Origin: Timema cristinae
Taxonomy: Eukaryota; Arthropoda; Insecta; Phasmatodea; Timematidae
Direction: 5' to 3'
Length of the DNA stretch: 64,000 bases
Assembly: GCA_039000515.1 (NCBI GenBank)
Contig: JBCFYV010000001.1
Coordinates: 64,555,132 to 64,619,131, forward strand
Shown piece after piece: positions 10,210-23,139 of this stretch; position 1 is the stretch's first letter, and every line of letters begins with the position of its first letter. Under the pieces are notes generated by a model. The model had not been told where the DNA came from and searched no databases. It worked only from the letters and a program-made list of their open reading frames with translations. Made by a program: the position numbers and the translations under genes.

Positions 10210-13200
10210 ATTTCTCAGTGCTCTACTGGCCGCACTCCACTGACAAGTACATAGAAGCATAGAAACTTTCCCTTCTAGCAAGGAGCCGCACTCACGCTGA
10301 CAAGATAATAGTAGCCATAGAAACTGTCTACTTTAGCCAGGCCCGGATCCACTACCAAGATACATATACCATAGAAATGTCACTGCTTAGCACCCTCACG
10401 GCAAGATATATAGTAGCCATAAAAGTAGAGGCACCACTCAGAAAGATAATAGCCATAAACTGTCTACTGCTAGCCGGCGGCACTCAACGCTAACCAAGTT
10501 TACATATAGCATAGAGAACTGTCTACCTGCTGCCGGCCCGGCACTCCAACGCATCAAGTACATACACCTAAGAAATCACTCTAGCAGCACCCACAAGCTG
10601 ACAATACATAGTATAGCCATAGAGAATGTCTACTTGCTGGCGGCACCCACAGTGATCAGTACGTGCAGCTCAGAGATTCTACTCTAGCCAGCCGGCACTC
10701 ACGCTGACCAAGATACAGTAGTACCATAAGAAATGTCTTTGCTACCCGGCTGCACGTGCCAACGCGACAAGATACATGTAGCCACAGAAACTGTCACCGC
10801 TATCCGGGCAGCACATTCCACCGCTGACAAGATATATAGTAGCCATAGGAATGTTACCTGCTAGCCCGCCGGACTCCACGTAACCAAGATACATATTAGC
10901 CATAGAGAACGCACCTGCTAGCCGGCCCGGCACTCCACCGCTGATCAAGATACATAGTAGCCATAAAGAACTGTCTACCTGCTAGCCCGGCCCGGCACTC
11001 CACCGCTAACCAAGATACATAGTAGCCATAGAGAACTGTCTACCTGCTAGCCGGCCCGGCACTCCACCGCTGACCAAGATACATAGTAGCCATAGAGAAC
11101 TGTCTACCTGCTAGCCAGGCCCGGCACTCCACCGCTGACCAAGATAATAGTAGCCATAGAGAACTGTCTACCTGCTAGCCCGGCCCGGCACTCCACCGCT
11201 GATCAAGATACATAGTAGCCATAGAGAACTGTCTACCTGCTAGCCCGGCCCAGCACTCCACCGTTGAACCAAGATACATAGTAGCCATAGAGAACTGTCT
11301 ACCTGCTAGCCCGGCCGGAACTCCCTCGCTGACCAAGATACATAGTAGCCATAGAGAACTGTTTACCTGCTAGCACGGCCCGGCACTCCACCGCTGACCA
11401 AGATACATAGTAGCCATAGAGAACTGTCTACCTGCTAGCCCGGCCCGGCACTCCACCGCTGATCAAGATACATAGTAGCCATAGAGAACTGTCTACCTGC
11501 TAGCCCGAGCCGCACTCCACCGTTGACCAAGATACATAGTAGCCATAGAGAACTGTCTACCTGCTAGCCCGGGCCGGCACTCCACGCTGACAAGATACAT
11601 AGTAGCCATAAAGAACTGTCTACCTGCTAGCCGGCCGGCACTCCACCGCTGACCAAGATACATAGTAGCCATAGAGAACTGTCTACCTGCTAGCCCGGCC
11701 CGGCACTCCACCGCTACAAGATACATAGTAGCCATAGAGAACTGTCTACCTGCTAGCCCGGCCCGGCCACTCAGCCGCTGATCAAGATACATAGTAGTCA
11801 TAAAGAACTGTCTACCTGCTAGCCCGGCCCGGCCACTCAGCCGCTGACCAAGATACATAGTAGCCATAGAGAACTGTCTACCTGCTAGCCCGGCCCAGCA
11901 CTCAGACCGCTGACCAAGATACATAGTAGCCATAGAGAACTGTCTACCTGCTAGCCGGCCCAGCACTCCACCGCTGACCAAGATACATAGTAGCCATAGA
12001 GAACTGTCTACCTGCTAGCCTGGCCCGGCACTCCACCGCTGACCAAGATACATAGTAGCCATAGAGAACTGTCTACCTGCTAGCCCGGCCCGGCACTCCA
12101 CCGCTGATCAAGATACATAGTAGCCATAGAGAACTGTCTACCTGCTAGCCCGGCCCGGCCACTCGCCGCTGACCAAGATACATAGTAGTCATAAAGAACT
12201 GTCTACCTGCTAGCCCGGCCCGGCCACTCACCGCTGACCAAGATACATAGTAGCCATAGAGAACTGTCTACCTGCTAGCTCGGCCCAGCACTCCACCGCT
12301 GACCAAGATACATAGCAGCCATAGAGAAATGTCTACCTGCTAGCCTGACCCGGCCACTCCACCGCTGACCAAGATACATAGTAGCCATAGAGAACTGTCT
12401 ACCTGCTAGCCCGGCCCGGCACTCCACCGCTGACCAAGATACATAGTAGCCATAGAGAACTGTCTACCTGCTAGCCGGCCCGGCACTCCACCGCTGACCA
12501 AGATACATAGTAGCCATAAAAAACTGTCTACCTGCTAGCCGGCCTGGCCACTCAGCCCTGACCAAGATACATAGTAGCCATAGAGAACTGTCTACCTGCT
12601 AGCCGGCCCGGCCACTCCACCGCTGACCAAGATACATAGTAGCCATAGAGAACTGTCTACCTGCTAGCCCGGCCCGGCACTCCACCGCTGATCAAGATAC
12701 ATAGTAGTCATAGAGAACTGTCTACCTGCTAGCCCGGCCCGGCACTCCACCGCTGACCAAGATACATAGTAGCCATAGAGAACTGTCTACCTGCTAGCCC
12801 GGCCCGGCACTCCACCGCTGACAAGATACATAGTAGCCATAGAGAACTGTCTACCTGCTAGCCCGCCCGGCACTCCACCGCTGACCAAGATACATAGTAG
12901 CCATAGAGAACTGTCTACCTGTTAGCCCGGCCGCACTCACCGCTGACCAAGATACATAGTAGCCATAGAGAACTGTCTACCTGCTAGCCCGGCCACTCCA
13001 CCGCTGATCAAGATACATAGTAGTCATAGAGAACTGTCTACCTGCTAGCCCGGCCCGGCACTCCACCGCTGACCAAGATACATAGTAGCCATAGAGAACT
13101 GTCTACCGCTGGCCCGGCCACTCAGCCGCTGACCAAGATACATAGTAGCCATAGAGAACTGTCTACCTGCTAGCCGGCCCGGCACTCCACCGCTGACCAA

Positions 13201-15345
13201 GATACATAGTAGCCATAAAAAACTGTCTACCTGCTAGCCCGGCCTGGCCACTCAGCCGCTGACCAAGATACATAGTAGCCATAGAGAACTGTCTACCTGC
13301 TAGCCCGGCCCGGCCACTCCACCGCTGACCAAGATACATAGTAGCCATAAAGAACTGTCTACCTGCTAGCCCGGCCCGGCACTCCACCGCTGATCAAGAT
13401 ACATAGTAGTCATAGAGAACTGTCTACCTGCTAGCCCGGCCCGGCACTCCACCGCTGACCAAGATACATAGTAGCCATAGAGAACTGTCTACTGCTAGCC
13501 CGGCCCGGCCACTCAGCCGCTGACAAAGATACATAGTAGCCATAGAGAACTGTCTACCTGTTAGCCCGGCCACTCCACCGCTGACCAAGATACATAGTAG
13601 CCATAGAGAACTGTCTACCTGTTAGCCCGGCCACTCCACCGCTGACCAAGATACATAGTAGCCATAGAGAACTGTCTACCTGCTAGCCCGGCCACTCCAC
13701 CGCTGACCAAGATACATAATAGTCATAGAGAACTGTCTACCTGCTAGCCCGGCCCGGCACTCCACCGCTGACCAAGATACATAGTAGCCATAGAGAACTG
13801 TCTACCTGCTGGCCCGGCCACTCAGCCGCTGACCAAGATACATAGTAGCCATAGAGAACTGTCTATCTGCTAGCCCGGCCACTCCACCGCTGACCAAGAT
13901 ACATAGTAGTCATAGAGAACTGTCTACCTGCTAGCCCAGGCCGGCACTCCACCGCTGACCAAGATACATAGTAGCCATAGAGAACTTTTTACCGATAGCC
14001 CGGCCCGGCACTCCACCGCTGACCAAGATACATAGTAGCCATAGAGAACTGTCTACTTGCTAGCCTGGCCCGGCACTCCCTCGCTGACCAAGATACATAG
14101 TAGCCATAGAGAACTGTTTACCCAATAGCCTGGCTCGGCACTCCATCGCTGACCAAGATACATAGTAGCCATAGAGAACTGTCTACTTGCTAGCCTGGCC
14201 CGGCACTCCCTCGCTGACCAAGATACATAGTTGCCATAGAGAACTGTTTACCCAATAGCCTGGCCCGCACTCCATCGCTGACCAAGATACATAGTAGCCA
14301 TAGAGAACTGTCTACCTGCTAGCCTGGCCCGGCACTCCCTCGCTGACCAAGATACATAGTAGCCATATAGAACTGTCTACCTGCTAGCCCGGCCCGGCAC
14401 TCCACCGCTGACCAAGATACATAGTAGCCATAGAGAACTGTCTACCTGCTAGCCCGGCCCGGCTCTCCACCGCTGACCAAGATACATAGTAGCCATAGAG
14501 AACTGTCTACCTGCTAGCCCGGCCCGGCACTCCACCCTGACCAAGATACATAGTAGCCATAGAGAACTGTCTACACTGTAGCCCGTCCGCACTCCTCACT
14601 GACCAAGATACATAGTAGCCATAGAGAACTGTCTACCTGCTAGCCCGGCCCGGCACTCCACCGCTGACCAAGATACATAGTAGCCATAGAGAACTGTCTA
14701 CCAACTAGCCGCGCCCGCACTCCACCGCTGACCAAGATACATAGTAGCCATAGAGAACTGTCTTCTGCTAGCCTGGCCCGGCACTCCCTCGCTGACCAAG
14801 ATACATAGTAGCCATAGAGAACTGTCTACTTGCTAGCCTGGCCCGGCACTCCCTCGCTGACCAAGATACATAGTAGCCATAGAGAACTGTCTACCTGCTA
14901 GCCCGGCCCGGCCATCAGCCGCTGACCAAGATACATAGTAGCCATAGAGAACTGTCTACCTGCTAGCCCGGCCCGGCACTCCACCACTGACCAAGATACA
15001 TAGTAGCCATAGAGAACTGTCTACTTGCTAGCCTGGCCCGGCACTCCCTCGCTGACCAAGATACATAGTAGCCATAGAGAACTGTTTACCCAATAGCCTG
15101 GCCCGGCACTCCACCGCTGACCAAGATACATAGTAGCCATAGAGAACTGTTTACCCAATAGCCTGGCCCGGCACTCCACCGCTGACCAAGATACATAGTA
15201 GCCATAGAGAACTGTCTACCTGTTAGCCTGCCCGGCACTCCACCGCTGACCAAGATACATAGTAGCCATAGAGAACTGTCTACCTGCTAGCCCAGGCCGG
15301 CACTCCACCGCTGACCAAGATACATAGTAGCCATAGCCATATTAA
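10210..15345 (-). repeat. ~65-bp GC-rich satellite, array 1 (~80 copies)
   Basis: The consensus unit contains CTGCTAGCCCGGCCCGGCAC, then TCCACCGCTGACCAAGATAC, then ATAGTAGCCATAGAGAACTG, then TCTAC, about 65 bp. Common variants change the CCCGGCCCGG block by 1-6 bp, and there are types such as CACTCCCTCGCTG and CCAATAGCCTGG. It is much more GC-rich than its surroundings. From 10210 to about 10940 units are ragged with many one-base losses; later units are clean. The same unit is found inverted at 21150-23135. Long open frames on the minus strand (for example 11493-11981) arise only because some unit lengths are multiples of three. Confidence 0.97.
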
Positions 15346-16700
15346 ATAAAAATATTTGAGTATTCTTCTTACAAACATTCCCAGTTGAAATTGGGACATT
15401 GGGCTAACTTTTGACATTATAATATTGTACAACACAACATTTTAAATATTAAGAACAAACCCGCATAATCTTCGTCCTAGCTTAAGGAACTACAATGGCG
15501 GTAATTAACATTTTCTAGCTAGCGAGATTTAACCACTAATACAATGTAATTTGTTCCTTGAAGAAAAACATATCGTTTAAACCTAGTCAGTGGCGAATAA
15601 CCAGAAATCTAGAAGCAATTAATATTATGGCCGGACACTTCCTAAATAGTACTGCCAGTGCAATCAATAATATAAACATTAAGTTACCCTGCAATGGGGA
15701 AAATAACACTAATAAAAATAGTGATCAAACTCGATCAACTCTATAAGCACCGCAAACAGGCCATATATAAAAACATAACCCCGGCGAGCCACTAATATTG
15801 ACTAATAGCACTTCCACAGGTTGCGAACCTCCAATCATAAAATACAGACTTAGACACCTACAAGACTGTTTACAGATCCAATTAGGTTGTGAAACGAAGC
15901 AACGCAACAGATAACCTGGTATCCTCCATAATTAATTCTTACACTATTTTATAGCTGCAGCATGGTCAAACAGTTTATGACGTCTATTTACGACTAAATA
16001 TAATAGATGAAGAAAGATAGTGCCCATGGCACACTATAGTAAATTATGCCTTATGGGCATAGAAAAGGGTCAGAACAATTTACATACATAATCTATGTCC
16101 TATGGACATTGTATAATAGAGCTCACAGCTCAACAAAATAAACTATGCCTTATGGGCATAGAGAAACAAATAAGTGTTACCTACAAAAACATAGTCATAA
16201 GGACATTTACATGATGGAGCTCACAACTCCACTAACAGAAACTACGCCTTAAGGGCACAGTGACATAATTAACTACGTCTCTCAATACTCATGATCTGTG
16301 GCAATGAGGTGATTCAGACGGCACAACCATCGCGGTCTTCTCTACAAAGTCTATAGTATCTCTGGCAGCAGTGTCTTCGATGAGTGGTGATTACAAAAAG
16401 GTAACGTGAACCATTGACCGGCTTGTATTTATACCAAAGGGTCTATCTGAATTGGTCATGATTATTCCGAGTACAAAAAAGGGGGAGGAAATGGTTACAC
16501 ATCACGCCATCTGACTCCGAGCGCTCTCTGACCAGTTGACCTCACCTGAACTGATCTCTCGTTCATTTCTTCGTCGACTGGCTCATAAGATAGAAGTTGG
16601 CTTGTGTTGTCTTCCAAAGTTGATGTAATATGTTCGCTGGGGCAGTTTAGGTGTTGGTGAATAGGGCATTTCCTGATGTCACAGTAAGTCTATATCTGCC
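15346..16700. other. unrecognised region with a ~98-bp tandem repeat
   Basis: It starts with the continuation of the AT repeat seen at 9401. Between about 16030 and 16262 a unit containing TATGCCTTATGGGCATAG is repeated with spacing of about 97-100 bp (near 16045, 16142 and 16242), with GAGCTCACAGCTC-type motifs between. A TTGTATTTATACC box lies near 16423. The open frames at 15558 and 15725 show no family signals. It could be part of a decayed transposon, but no ends were defined. Confidence 0.45.
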
Positions 16701-18480
16701 ACATATTATAAGAACTTATTAGAACTGGTAATCATGGTTTATTTTCACCATTCTAAGGGCTTGATCGATTGTATGTGTAAAATGTTTTGTTTGTCATTTT
16801 TGACACATTACTGTACTTGGTTGGAAATTTCAATGCCAAGGTTTTAAAACATGTTTAAGACCATGCCAAATTACAAACAAAAATCAAATCATTTCCTTCG
16901 GTTCTTCCAAAAGATTAACTGTGATTAATGAGTGAGCAGTATCTGCTGGAATAAGAAGCGCGCTTTGTTTCCCGCCCGTAACTTTATGGGAAATATTCAA
17001 TCCCGCCTGACTTATGAGAAGGGATAAATTCCCGAACGTTGGTTATCCTGTCCAGCTTTACAAAAATGTTAACTATTGCAAATTAAAATACCTTTGGCGA
17101 CATCTTGTGACAATTACATTAATTTAAATATGTATGTTCTTGTGTGATTTAGGTGAGTTTTGTTATAATTAAAAAATATATACAATCGTTCAGCAATATT
17201 AATTTTGATATTTTTATAACTTTGCTAATTCTTGTTGTGCCTATTGAGGATAAAAATAATCTTTTTATTATAATAGGAATGATAAAAAGTGTCAAGAATA
17301 CTGTCCTCTTTGTGTGCTATTACCCTAAAACTATTATTTTTAATTACTTTTCTATTTCCTATAGATATAAAGAATGGTGTTGAATAAACATCCTAACTAT
17401 CTGGGAAATTTACCTTCTTAAACTCACTCTGTCTATAAGTTTTGGAGTTATGAATAAAATAAATATTAATATATGAGAGGAAGACCCAAGGAAAAATATT
17501 AGTTTCTCATTTGTGTTTCTATTTGCCTTTTTTTGCCACTTTGATTGGGAAAAAAGATTTGGCCCACCATGTAGTATTGTGTAGATTGCAAAATGAGTAT
17601 TAATGTGTGACACATAATTAAAAGATTTAGTTCTTGGAGTTAACTATCAAAATGCTTTTTATTGGAATATTACTCCATAAATGTTGGTTTGGAAACATTT
17701 GATCAAACCTGAATAATACTATCAACAGTCGTCTTCCAAGCTCCCTTCTAATTTGTGTTCAACGAAACATCATCTTAAAGTCTGACATACATATTTAATT
17801 TGTTCCTTTTTCATATGTTTTTTGGTTTTAAACTTTTTACACTCCCTCCTGATGAGTTTCAATAGAATGAAACCTAGATCGGGGATTGTGGGGTGGGTGT
17901 TAATTTTCTTCAAGAGACAGCCATTACCGCTTTATCCAGCGGCAGCAGTAAAACAGACAGGGAGAACTGTTACTATCAGGCCATCCAGTGAGCCCCTCTA
18001 ATAATAGACTGAAGTCGGAACTGAACAAAGAAAGAGTGAGTGTAACTAGCGGGTGCAGGCAGAACTGATGTGTGAGCGAAAGAGAAGTAGGGATGGTTCT
18101 TGACCTTGATAATTTGATTACGTCACTCATACGAACATAGGAGAATCTAGAACTAGATATTCGAGTCTTTGTCATACGCATGAGCAGTACTGGAATAACA
18201 ACTCGTTTAATACGTCTTACGCATGCACAAGTATTGAAAAATACATTATATTAATTCCAATTTTAAAACCATTATTCATGGATTACCTAAAAAATAACGA
18301 TTGTTTTAATACATAAGAGGGCGTAAAAACTAATACAATTTAATTTAATTTAATTTTTACTATTTTTACTATTTTTACTGAATGTTAACTTGACTGAAAA
18401 AACGGTTTGCCGAAGTGATGTTTCATTTCCATCGTTTCTAATCGTAACGACACAGTTTTTAAAAGTGATAATGTTCCTTA
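16700..18480. other. non-coding, nothing recognised
   Basis: AT-rich DNA with scattered short open frames on both strands and no domain-like residues. The minus-strand frame at 17924-18181 covers a slightly less AT-rich block but shows no recognisable protein motif. Confidence 0.45.
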
Positions 18481-19870
18481 TAGAGATGAGCGAAACAGTG
18501 ATTTTATGATATCAGTGAATAAAGTGACTGTGATTTTAAAATATCAGTGATTTATACTAGTGATTTTTCACTGTGACCTGTTTTCACAGTGTTTTGATGG
18601 ACCAATATTTTTTTACTTTCCAACCACGGTCAAAGCTAGTATTTAGCTGCTGTCCGAGTAGGCGAGTACAATTGAGTATTTCTGAGTACTGGGTATTTAC
18701 TCGAATACTCCCATGAGTATCGGTTGGAAAGAAAACTATTTACTCGAGAGTTTGGCGGCTTAAAATAGAATTCAATACTTAAAGGCCTAACATAAACTCT
18801 TCTTGTCGGCACAGACATTGACAATCGACAATCTTTCAAGGTTTCATATGGGTTTCATGTTGCCTGACTAATGTACAGTCAATACAAAAGTATGTGTTTT
18901 AAGATGTTTCATACAGTTGATAAGAAAAGAAAGCAAAACATATGTTATTAATATTTTATAGTGAAATGTTATGTAATTTGGGCAAAATGAGTGGTCCAAC
19001 AAACATTATGTTAGACTTGTGTACCAATATTAAAACTTATTTGACGTACTATGATAAACTCTTGTAATTGTGTAATTTATTTAGTGATCTGTTATATTAT
19101 AGTTAAAATTTATGTGACTTTAAAAATGAACATAACATAATGGCAATTGGTTTAGGAAATGTTGTTTGGAATGCAGGTTATATATTATATTATTGTTAGT
19201 GTTATTTTATTTTTATTTTAAATACCGTACATCTAATAATAGATGAACTACATATATTAGAAGCTAATAAACTGTATATTAGCCTATAGGATGATTAGGA
19301 TCATAAATGCATAATAGATATTAAGGTTTATTTATATATCTTCTATTTTGTTTCTATTTTAATTTATTATTTGCGATTTTGGGGATAGGATCACCGAAAA
19401 AAAGAATACATTATTTTTTTCACAGTCCACTTTTAAAAAGAATCCGAAATGTGATTTGCTTAGTAAGCAAGCTTTTCGATTTTGTTCTTGACAACAAATA
19501 TTTGGATTGAAAACGCATGTGAATGAAACATTTAAACCATTGAAGTCATTTTTATGTAGCAATCTGATACCCTTTTTGAAAAATGAGCTCTACGAGATCA
19601 AGTGTTTTAAATAGAAATAACACGTAAAACATGCCAGTCAATAAAGTTGATTCTCAATTATCTGGTAGAAAATAAAAAATAAAATAATAACAAGGGCCGT
19701 GTAGCGAGTATTTACTTGAGTGTCTAGCTCCGTGGTTCGAGTAACTGTTGCCATCTGATGCGAGTATGGAGTATCTCCGATCACTGATATCTCAATCACC
19801 GATACTTTTGATATCGAGTAACTGAGAGTAGCGGTATCATATAGTATCTGTGATTTATCGCCTATCTCTC
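18481..19870. mobile_element. hAT-like non-coding element, 1.39 kb
   Basis: The left end reads TAGAGATGAGCGAAACAG and the reverse complement of the right end reads GAGAGATAGGCGATAAATC. The ends share AGAGAT-(R)-GCGA, similar to the TAGAGATGGGCGA ends of many arthropod hAT families. The flanks GTTCCTTA (18473-18480) and TTTCCTTA (19871-19878) are a 7/8 match, as expected for an 8-bp hAT duplication. Subterminal sequence is rich in ATATCAGTGA and GAGTA motifs, likely transposase-binding repeats. No transposase coding region was recognised, so it would need to be mobilised in trans. Confidence 0.7.
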
Positions 19871-20434
19871 TTTCCTTAGTTCATGCTGCCTTACAGTCCG
19901 TTTCAGCCGCACTAATTCATACATGTGGTTTTTAACTGAGGCATTTCAGTATTTAGGCGCGTATGTGTGATAAAGATATTTGATATAGATTAAAATCAGG
20001 ACAATGTTTTGTTAAACAACGGTGACATAGCTCTGGCTATTTACTTTCTCTTTTATATTTGTTTGTTCTAATACAATATTTGCACAAAGTCACAAATATT
20101 ATATAATACATTTAAAACTGAAAAACTTGTTAAATTGTTATGTTTGAGCTTGGGAATTTTTTAAAAAATATACCTTTGTGAATGAAGTAATAGATGTAAA
20201 AATCACCATTCATCAAGGTAAAGTGGGGAAAAAGAAGTCAGGGAAATTTAGACAAAAATTTCTTGAAAACCTGGAAAAGTTAGAGAATTTTATAACAGAA
20301 GTTGTGTAGCCACCCTGAAGAGTTGTCTTCTTCTTTTAATCGTAAAACCCATGTTGTGTGTGTTCCTTCTATCCATATTTCCTCTATTATCATACAAGTA
20401 GAGCAAAATAAATTATTATTTGGCATTTGTTTAG

Positions 20435-20568
20435 TTGCTGCTGACGACCATCTTGAATCAAATGGTTACTTTTGAAGAAAGCCTGACTGAAGAAATGTTT
20501 GATGCCCTGAAAGATCAAGAAAGTAGAAACTACTTCAATAATTTCCTGAAACCAAGTCAACTATCCAG
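20435..20568 (+). CDS. nardilysin-like protease, internal exon A
   Basis: This 134-bp exon is open in phase 0 and encodes 44 residues plus two bases. It follows an acceptor TTTGTTTAG and ends TCCAG before a GTATGT donor. The peptide runs LLLTTILNQM...LTEEMFDALKDQ...YFNNFLKPSQLS. It aligns with the nardilysin segment 'I-x-Y/Q-L-x-x-F...IKPETLAKDVR'. Nardilysin is an M16A zinc metalloendopeptidase cutting at dibasic sites. This part belongs to the C-terminal half, which shapes the closed chamber but holds no zinc ligands; the HxxEH motif lies upstream of the window. Joining to exon B at 45374 restores S-R-D-L-R in frame. Confidence is high for M16A and good for nardilysin over insulin-degrading enzyme. 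Confidence 0.85.
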
Positions 20569-20724
20569 GTATGTACAAACAAAATAGACTGGTATTATTG
20601 TCTGAGCTCAAATTGGGAAAATCTATTTTTCAAAACTTAAAATTAATGTTCACTACTATATCTGAGAATAAATCTTATCAGCACTATCGCAGGAGGCTCA
20701 AATTTAATATTAATTAGGTCACTT

Positions 20725-20860
20725 TAATATCATCATTATCATCATCACCAACAACTGTTTCTTCTTTATGACCGAGTCAGTTTAGTAAAATATCTCCATT
20801 TTCCTTCTTCCTTTAACAATAGGAAGCGCAGAGCGATTATTTTGACCGCATTAAGAATTC
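20725..20860 (-). mobile_element. LINE 3'-end fragment
   Basis: ATCATCATTATCATCATCACC followed by AACTGTTTCTTC...GACCGAGTCAGTTTAGTAAAATATCTCCATT matches the minus-strand 3' tail of the LINE at 50246. The match includes the (ATC)n microsatellite that forms the element's tail. Only about 100 bp remain. Confidence 0.6.
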
Positions 20861-21149
20861 ATTGTTTCCTAACATCCATAATTATTGAGGAAACATATTT
20901 GTACCTTTTAGCGTTTCATAAAATAGTGTTCTACATGTTAAAAAAAATTTACTTCTCTCATAAATAAATGGAACTAGCTGTACGAAACATTATAGCTGTA
21001 AGACGCAAGAACCGTATATTTAACCACTGTAATTTCATTGGCTTTAATGTTGTTTGAACAGAGCTGATATTAAGAAAAATATGTAAGATAGCGTTTGTGT
21101 CGCTGAGGATAAGGTGAAAGTGGATGGTAATGTTTCGTTCCATTGAGAG

Positions 21150-23135
21150 TAAAAATATGTATCTTGGTCAGCGGTGGAGTGGCTGGTCCAGGCTAGAAGG
21201 TAGACAGTTCTCTATAGCTACTATGTATCTTGGTCAGCGAGGGAGTGCCGGCCCGGGCTAGCAGGTAGACAGTTCTCTATGGCTACTATGTATCTTGGTC
21301 AGCGGTGGAGTGCCGGGCCGGGCTAGCAGGTAGTCAGTTTTCTATGGCTACTATGTAACTTGGTCAGCGAGGGAGTGGCCGGGCCAGGCTAGCAGGTAGA
21401 CAGTTCTCTATGGCTACTATGTATCTTGGTCAGCGGTGGAGTGCCGGGCTAGCAGGTAAACATTTCTCTATGGCAATTAGGTATCTTGGTAAGTATGGAG
21501 TGGCCGGGCTAGCAGGTAGACATTTCTATATGGCTACTATGTATCTTGGTCAGCGGTGGAGTGCTGGCCCGGGCTAGCAGGTAGACAGTTCTCTATGGCT
21601 ACTATGTATCTTGGTCAGCGGTGGAGTGGCCGGACCAGGCTAGCAGGTAGACAGTTCTCTATGGCTACTATGTATCTTGGTCAGCGGTGGAGTGCCAGGC
21701 TAGCAGGTAAACATTTCTCTATGGCAATTAGGTATCTTGGTAAGTATGGAGTGGCCGGGCTAGCAGGTAGACATTTCTATATGGCTACTATGTATCTTGG
21801 TCAGCGGTGGAGTGCCGGCCCGGGCTAGCAGGTAGACAGTTCTCTATGGCTACTATGTATCTTGGTCAGCGAGGGAGTGCCGGCCCGGGCTAGCAGGTAG
21901 ACAGTTCTCTATGGCTACTATGTATCTTGGTCAGCGGTGGAGTGGCCGGACCAGGCTAGCAGGTAGACAGTTCTCTATAGCTACTATGTATCTTGGTCAG
22001 CGAGGGAGTGCCGGCCCGGGCTAGCAGGTAGACAGTTCTCTATGGCTACTATGTATCTTGGTCAGCGGTGGAGTGCCGGGCCGGGCTAGCAGGTAGTCAG
22101 TTTTCTATGGCTACTATGTAACTTGGTCAGCGAGGGAGTGGCCGGGCCAGGCTAGCAGGTAGACAGTTCTCTATGGCTACTATGTATCTTGGTCAGCGGT
22201 GGAGTGCCGGGCTAGCAGGTAAACATTTCTCTATGGCAATTAGGTATCTTGGTAAGTATGGAGTGGCCGGGCTAGCAGGTAGACATTTCTATATGGCTAC
22301 TATGTATCTTGGTCAGCGGTGGAGTGCCGGCCCGGGCTAGCAGGTAGACAGTTCTCTATGGCTACTATGTATCTTGGTCAGCGGTGGAGTGCCGGCCCGG
22401 GCTAGCAGGTAGACAGTTCTCTATGGCTACTATGTATCTTGGTCAGTGGTGGAGTGCCGGGCCGGGCTAGCAGGTAGTCAGTTTTCTATGGCTACTATGT
22501 ATCTTGGTCAGCGGTGGAGTGCCGGCCCGGGCTAGCAGGTAGTCAGTTTTCTATGGCTCATATGTATCTTGGTCAGTGGTGGAGTGCCGGCCCGGGCTAG
22601 CAGGTAGACAGTTCTCTATGGCTACTATGTATCTTGGTCAGTGGTGGAGTGCCGGCCTGGGCTAGCAGGTAGTCAGTTTTTTATGGCTACTATGTAACTT
22701 GGTCAGCGAGGGAGTGGCCGGACCAGGCTAGCAGGTAGACAGTTCTCTATGGCTACTATGTATCTTGGTCAGCGGGTAGTGGCCGGACCAGGCTAGCAGG
22801 TAGACAGTTCTCTATGGCTATTATGTATCTTGGTCAGCGGTGGAGTGCCAGGCTAGCAGGTAGACAGTTCTCTATGGCTACTATGTATCTTGGTCAGCGA
22901 GGGAGTGGCCGGACCAGGCTAGCAGGTAGACAGTTCTCTATGGCTACTATGTATCTTGGTCAGCGAGGGAGTGGCCGGACCAGGCTAGCAGGTAGACAGT
23001 TCTCTATGGCTATTATGTATCTTGGTCAGCGGTGGAGTGCCAGGCTAGCAGGTAGACAGTTCTCTATGGCTACTATGTATCTTGGTCAGCGGTGGAGTGC
23101 CAGGCTAGCAGGTAGACTGTTCTCTATGGTTATTA
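21150..23135 (+). repeat. ~65-bp satellite, array 2, inverted relative to array 1 (~31 copies)
   Basis: Units read TATGTATCTTGGTCAGCGG, then TGGAGTGCCGGGCCGGGC, then TAGCAGGTAGACAGTTCTC, then TATGGC. This is the reverse complement of the array at 10210-15345. A higher-order pattern is present: a run of variant units beginning CTATAGCTACTATG at 21212 recurs at 21975, 763 bp later. It includes the odd units GGCAATTAGGTATCTTGGTAAG and GTAGTCAGTTTTCTATGG. Open frames (21556-21828, 22814-23209) read repeated MATMYLGQR...LAGRQFS because many units are 60 or 66 bp. There is no start context or conservation to support a gene. Confidence 0.97.
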
Positions 23136-23139
23136 TGAA

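Noticed and set aside
11493..11981. 162-residue open frame with repeated LAGRQFSMATMYLGQR
   Set aside because: It is a by-product of the 65-bp satellite; frames open and close with unit length, and no start context or domain is present.
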